Of a DNA stretch of 10,451 bases, positions 7,756 through 10,451 are shown one piece after another (the first letter of the stretch is position 1; each line of letters begins with the position of its first letter). Location: NCBI GenBank assembly GCA_905236545.1, contig CAJOQO010000191.1, forward strand, positions 1 through 10,451, given 5' to 3'. The notes beneath the pieces are model-generated. The model did not search any database. It worked only from the letters and a program-made list of their open reading frames with translations, and was not told the DNA's origin. The stretch comes from an uncultured Lachnospiraceae bacterium. Its GTDB lineage: Bacteria; Bacillota; Clostridia; Lachnospirales; Lachnospiraceae. The position numbers were made by a program, and so were the translations under genes.

Positions 7756-9075
7756 ATGGGACGTAAGATCCGGAAAGCCATTCTGGGCAATCTGTGGCTC
7801 AAGTTTCTGTCGCTTCTGATCGCGATCGGAATCTGGCTGATGGTCACAAATGTAAACAATCCGACAAGAACCACTCTGTTTCCGAATATTCCGATTACGA
7901 TTGTCAATCAGGATTCTGTTGCCGATATCGGAAAGGTGATCGAAGCGCAGGGAAGCGGAACCGTGACGCTGAAGGTCACGGAGAAGCGTTCGGTTCTGGA
8001 GAACCTCAGCAAGGACGGGTCTGACTTCTATGTGGAAGCAGACATGAATAATATCACCGAGATGAATACCGTCCCGCTCACGGTAGCCTGCTCGAATACC
8101 GCCGTGACCTGGGACGAGATCGACATTACTCCTTCCAGCCTGAAGGTGACGCTGGAGGATAAGGTGGAACAGACCTTTGTCGCCTCGGTATCGGCCGAGG
8201 GGGTTCCGGTATCCGGTTATGAAGTCGGTACGAGCACGATCAAAGAGGGGAAGAATATCGTAATCGCCGGCCCGGGTTCTTTGATCAATATCATCAATCA
8301 GGTCGTTGCGCCGGTTAATGTGGAAGGGATGGAGGAAGACCGTACTGTCCTGAGCACGCTGAAGATTTATGATAAGAATGGCGATACCTTTACGGATGCG
8401 CAGCTTGCAAGCCTCGAATTCAAGGATGAGAGGGGCAATGTGCTCGTCAACCATACGGTGGAGGTAATGGTGGATCTGTGGCGGATCAGGACAGATGTCC
8501 CGATTCGTGTGCAGACGGTCGGCGCTCCGGCATGGGGCTATCGTGTATCGGGAATCACGACGATTCCGGAGACGATCAGTGTGGCCGGTACGGAGGAAGC
8601 GCTGGAAGCCGTCGGAGCAATGTTTGATGTGGCGGATCCGGTGGATGTGACAGGCGCCGCCGAGGATGTGACGGTCGAGATCGACCTGACCGCGACGCTT
8701 GCTGACATGGCCGGCCTGAAGCTGATCTCCGACGCGGATCCTTCGGTTCAGGTTGAGGTGGCAATTGAAGCGAACGGAGACGTGACGCTTCCCATTCCGC
8801 TCAGCGCGATTCATTTTACAGGCAAGCCGGAAGGAATGGATCTGGTCTTTACCCCGGCGGATGAGGTGTCCGTAAAGGTGCATGCGCTTTCCGAGGAAGC
8901 GCAGAAGCTTTCCGCGGATGCGCTTGTCCTGAGTGTTGACCTCTCGCCCTGCGCGGTGGAGGGGAGCTATGAGCTTCCGGTCCAGGTTACGCTTCCGGAG
9001 GGATATGAGCTTGCCGCGGATGTTACGCTCACAGTCGTGTCGACAAGTCATGCCGTGCAGACGGAGGGTGAGTAG
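7756..9075 (+). CDS. cdaR: CdaR/YbbR-domain protein, regulator of CdaA
   Basis: This 439-residue protein has one N-terminal membrane anchor (about residues 12-31, LWLKFLSLLIAIGIWLMV, a typical YbbR-family start). A large, probably extracytoplasmic part follows that can be divided into four YbbR-like beta-rich repeats, roughly 43-135, 137-240, 244-337 and 344-429. Repeat-like elements include ITIVNQ, SLKVTLEDKVEQTFVASV and PETISVAGTEEAL. CdaR binds and modulates CdaA in Bacillus and Listeria. The ATG comes immediately after the cdaA stop, with AGGAGGG at 7741-7747 as a strong ribosome binding site. The HPr-like gene follows 3 bases later; in many Firmicutes glmM comes at this point instead. 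The long open frame on the opposite strand over this gene is a shadow of its codon usage. Confidence 0.93.
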   Translation: MGRKIRKAILGNLWLKFLSLLIAIGIWLMVTNVNNPTRTTLFPNIPITIVNQDSVADIGKVIEAQGSGTVTLKVTEKRSVLENLSKDGSDFYVEADMNNITEMNTVPLTVACSNTAVTWDEIDITPSSLKVTLEDKVEQTFVASVSAEGVPVSGYEVGTSTIKEGKNIVIAGPGSLINIINQVVAPVNVEGMEEDRTVLSTLKIYDKNGDTFTDAQLASLEFKDERGNVLVNHTVEVMVDLWRIRTDVPIRVQTVGAPAWGYRVSGITTIPETISVAGTEEALEAVGAMFDVADPVDVTGAAEDVTVEIDLTATLADMAGLKLISDADPSVQVEVAIEANGDVTLPIPLSAIHFTGKPEGMDLVFTPADEVSVKVHALSEEAQKLSADALVLSVDLSPCAVEGSYELPVQVTLPEGYELAADVTLTVVSTSHAVQTEGE

Positions 9076-9078
9076 AGG

Positions 9079-9333
9079 ATGGTAGAGAAAAAGATTCTGC
9101 TTGGCTGGTCAGGCGGCCTTCGCCTGAGACCGGCCGGGGCAATCTGCGAAAAGGCTATGGAGTACCGCTGCAGAAGCGAGCTGCTGATCGGAGATGAGTG
9201 TTACAACCTGCGAAGTGTGCTGAGTGTTCTCAGGGCACAGGCCAATTCCCGGAAGGATGCGCTTCTTCGCTGCGATGGAACGGATGAGTCAGACGCCGTT
9301 TTTGCCCTTCAGGAGCTCCTTGAGAAGGTGTAA
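9079..9333 (+). CDS. HPr-like protein lacking the phosphorylatable His15 (Crh-type)
   Basis: This 84-residue protein matches the HPr fold from end to end. The active-site region reads GGLRLRPAG where HPr has G-[IL]-H-A-R-P-A, so residue 15 is Arg (codon CGC) instead of the His that receives phosphate from enzyme I. Arg17 and Pro18 are kept. The regulatory region NLRSVLSVL places Ser at position 46, the site used by HPr kinase in Firmicutes, and the end fits the HPr pattern (CDGTDESDAVFALQELLEKV). The pattern resembles Bacillus Crh, in which position 15 is Gln and Ser46 phosphorylation creates a CcpA cofactor. It should therefore not pass phosphate in sugar uptake; a signalling role is inferred. 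GGAGGG at 9063-9068 precedes the ATG, which lies 3 bases after the cdaR stop, so it belongs to the cdaA operon. Its stop codon lies in a tandem repeat. Confidence 0.85.
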   Translation: MVEKKILLGWSGGLRLRPAGAICEKAMEYRCRSELLIGDECYNLRSVLSVLRAQANSRKDALLRCDGTDESDAVFALQELLEKV

Positions 9334-9376
9334 CACTGGTATGAGATTGTCAGTAACACTGGTATGAGATTGTCAG
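9330..9376. repeat. Tandem direct repeat, two exact 23-base units
   Basis: The unit starting GTAACACTGGTATGAG at 9330 runs to 9352 and is repeated exactly at 9353-9375; the following G at 9376 continues the match by one base. The first unit contains the TAA stop of the HPr-like gene, and the second ends where the AGGAG ribosome binding site (9375-9379) of the next gene begins. The repeat fills most of the 56-base gap. No inverted partner or transposase is present. Each unit contains TGGTATGAG, which faintly resembles an extended -10 element, but no -35 is suitably spaced. It could be a recent slippage duplication or the scar of a recombination event. Confidence 0.95.
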
Positions 9377-9389
9377 GAGCGTTGGATCT

Positions 9390-10451
9390 ATGGACAGAGA
9401 GAGATACAAACGCCTGATCATGTTTTTTGCGTCTGTGCTTGTGATCGGGCTGCAGACCGCCAATTTCGCGTATATCTGGTTTAAGGAATACAACCGCAGG
9501 TCCGTGATTCAGATGTTTTACTGGAGGCGCGGCAACTGGGTTCTGTTCGGTCTCTATGCCCTGATCGTCTTTCTGATGTCGAAGCTGTTCGGGGCGCTGA
9601 AGGTCGGATATATGCGCGTTCAGGATGTCATTATCGCGCAGATATGTTCCGTGATTTGCACAAATATCATTGCCTATGTCCAGCTTGCCCTGATCGGGCG
9701 CTGGAAGTTTCCGGCTCATCTTACGCCGATGCTGAAGCTGACGGCAGTCAATCTGATTCTTGTGATCCTGTGGGTTATCTTCATGAGATGGATCTACAAC
9801 ACGATCTATCCGCCGAAGTCCGTTATCCTGATCTATGATCAGCATAATCCCGAAAAGCTTCTGAAGAATATCGCAACCCGCAGGGATAAGTATGATATTG
9901 AGGAAGCGGTTCCGATCAGCCGCGGGATCGGCTATATCAAGGACCACATCATGAACCACGAGGCCTGCATCGTGGGTGATATTTCATCTCACGAAAGAAA
10001 CATTCTCGTCAAATACTGCTTTGAAAAGGGGATTCGCTGTTACTGCAGTCCGAAGATCTCTGATATTATGCTGATGGGAGCGGAGAAGATCCACATGTTT
10101 GATACTCCGCTTCTTCTGATGCGAAACAGGGGGATCACGGCAGAACAGATGTTTGTCAAACGACTCCTCGATATCCTGATCTGTGTGCTTCTGACGGTCG
10201 TGCTGTCCCCGCTGCTTCTTCTGATTGCGCTCTGCGTAAAACTGTATGACCGAGGTCCGGTTTTCTACCGGCAGGAGCGCCTGACACAGTATGGACGGGT
10301 GTTCAGGATCATTAAGTACCGGTCCATGCGCGTCGATTCGGAAAACCAGAGCGGGGCGAGACTGGCCGCGAAGGGAGATGACAGAATCACGCCGGTAGGC
10401 AGGCTGCTGCGCAAGATTCATTTTGACGAGCTGCCCCAGCTGTTCAATATC
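9390..10451 (+). CDS. Polyprenyl-phosphate sugar phosphotransferase for exopolysaccharide (3' end outside window)
   Basis: This frame is open from the ATG at 9390 to the window edge, 354 residues. It has the layout of long bacterial sugar transferases of the WbaP/WcaJ/EPS type, which transfer a sugar-phosphate from a nucleotide sugar to undecaprenyl phosphate and so start a repeat unit of capsule or exopolysaccharide. Four N-terminal hydrophobic segments lie at about 9-29, 49-69, 81-101 and 116-137. A nucleotide-binding-like middle domain (about 143-240) follows. The catalytic domain begins at FVKRLLDILI (255) with a re-entrant helix carrying SPLLL, then GPVFYRQERLTQYGRVFRIIKYRSM (about 289-313). 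HFDELPQLFN carries the conserved Asp-Glu pair at 346-347. About 100 C-terminal residues are missing. AGGAG at 9375-9379 supports the start. The gene probably opens a glycan cluster beyond the window. Confidence 0.9.
   Translation, partial: MDRERYKRLIMFFASVLVIGLQTANFAYIWFKEYNRRSVIQMFYWRRGNWVLFGLYALIVFLMSKLFGALKVGYMRVQDVIIAQICSVICTNIIAYVQLALIGRWKFPAHLTPMLKLTAVNLILVILWVIFMRWIYNTIYPPKSVILIYDQHNPEKLLKNIATRRDKYDIEEAVPISRGIGYIKDHIMNHEACIVGDISSHERNILVKYCFEKGIRCYCSPKISDIMLMGAEKIHMFDTPLLLMRNRGITAEQMFVKRLLDILICVLLTVVLSPLLLLIALCVKLYDRGPVFYRQERLTQYGRVFRIIKYRSMRVDSENQSGARLAAKGDDRITPVGRLLRKIHFDELPQLFNI

Noticed and set aside
7312..9051. A 579-codon open frame on the minus strand opposite cdaA and cdaR
   Set aside because: Its translation is rich in Arg, His and Asp with no recognisable domain, while the plus strand carries two clear protein families with good ribosome binding sites. 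It is a codon-usage shadow.
9353..9361. Hairpin at the junction of the two repeat units (CAGT, AAC, ACTG) as a terminator
   Set aside because: Four pairs without a T run will not terminate transcription; it arises from joining the two units.

Overview
The window looks like chromosome of a moderately GC-rich Firmicute, most likely a Lachnospiraceae-type clostridium. This is inferred from strong AGGAGG-type ribosome binding sites, a DUF4317-family protein, a CdaA/CdaR pair and an AEC permease. No rRNA, tRNA, CRISPR array, transposase or phage gene is visible.

Left part (1-4275). The tail of an unidentified Glu/Gln-rich protein overlaps the start of rarA (replication-associated AAA+ ATPase). 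argS (arginyl-tRNA synthetase) and an AEC-family permease follow. All point right with gaps of 34 and 13 bases, so they read as one transcription unit. A ComF-family phosphoribosyltransferase-like gene points the opposite way and meets the permease tail to tail. A 14-base perfect palindrome lies in the short gap between them.

Middle (4999-6292). A 79-base divergent spacer separates the ComF-like gene from a DUF4317 gene. A good extended -10 promoter overlaps the DUF4317 stop codon and appears to start the next operon.

Right part (6293-9333). This is a tightly packed operon: a small two-helix membrane protein of unknown function, then cdaA (membrane diadenylate cyclase making c-di-AMP) overlapping it by 4 bases. 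cdaR (YbbR-repeat regulator of CdaA) abuts cdaA, and an 84-residue HPr-like protein follows 3 bases later. The HPr-like protein has Arg where HPr has its phosphorylated His15, but keeps Ser at position 46. It therefore resembles the Bacillus Crh type of regulator rather than a phosphotransfer protein. The glmM gene that commonly follows cdaA-cdaR in Firmicutes is not here.

Right edge (9334-10451). A 23-base sequence is repeated twice in tandem, beginning on the stop codon of the HPr-like gene. Just after it starts a polyprenyl-phosphate sugar phosphotransferase, cut by the window end, which probably opens an exopolysaccharide or capsule cluster. The most interesting point is the grouping of c-di-AMP synthesis with a His-less HPr homologue and a small membrane protein. 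It suggests, but does not prove, a link between carbon status, c-di-AMP and envelope or glycan synthesis.
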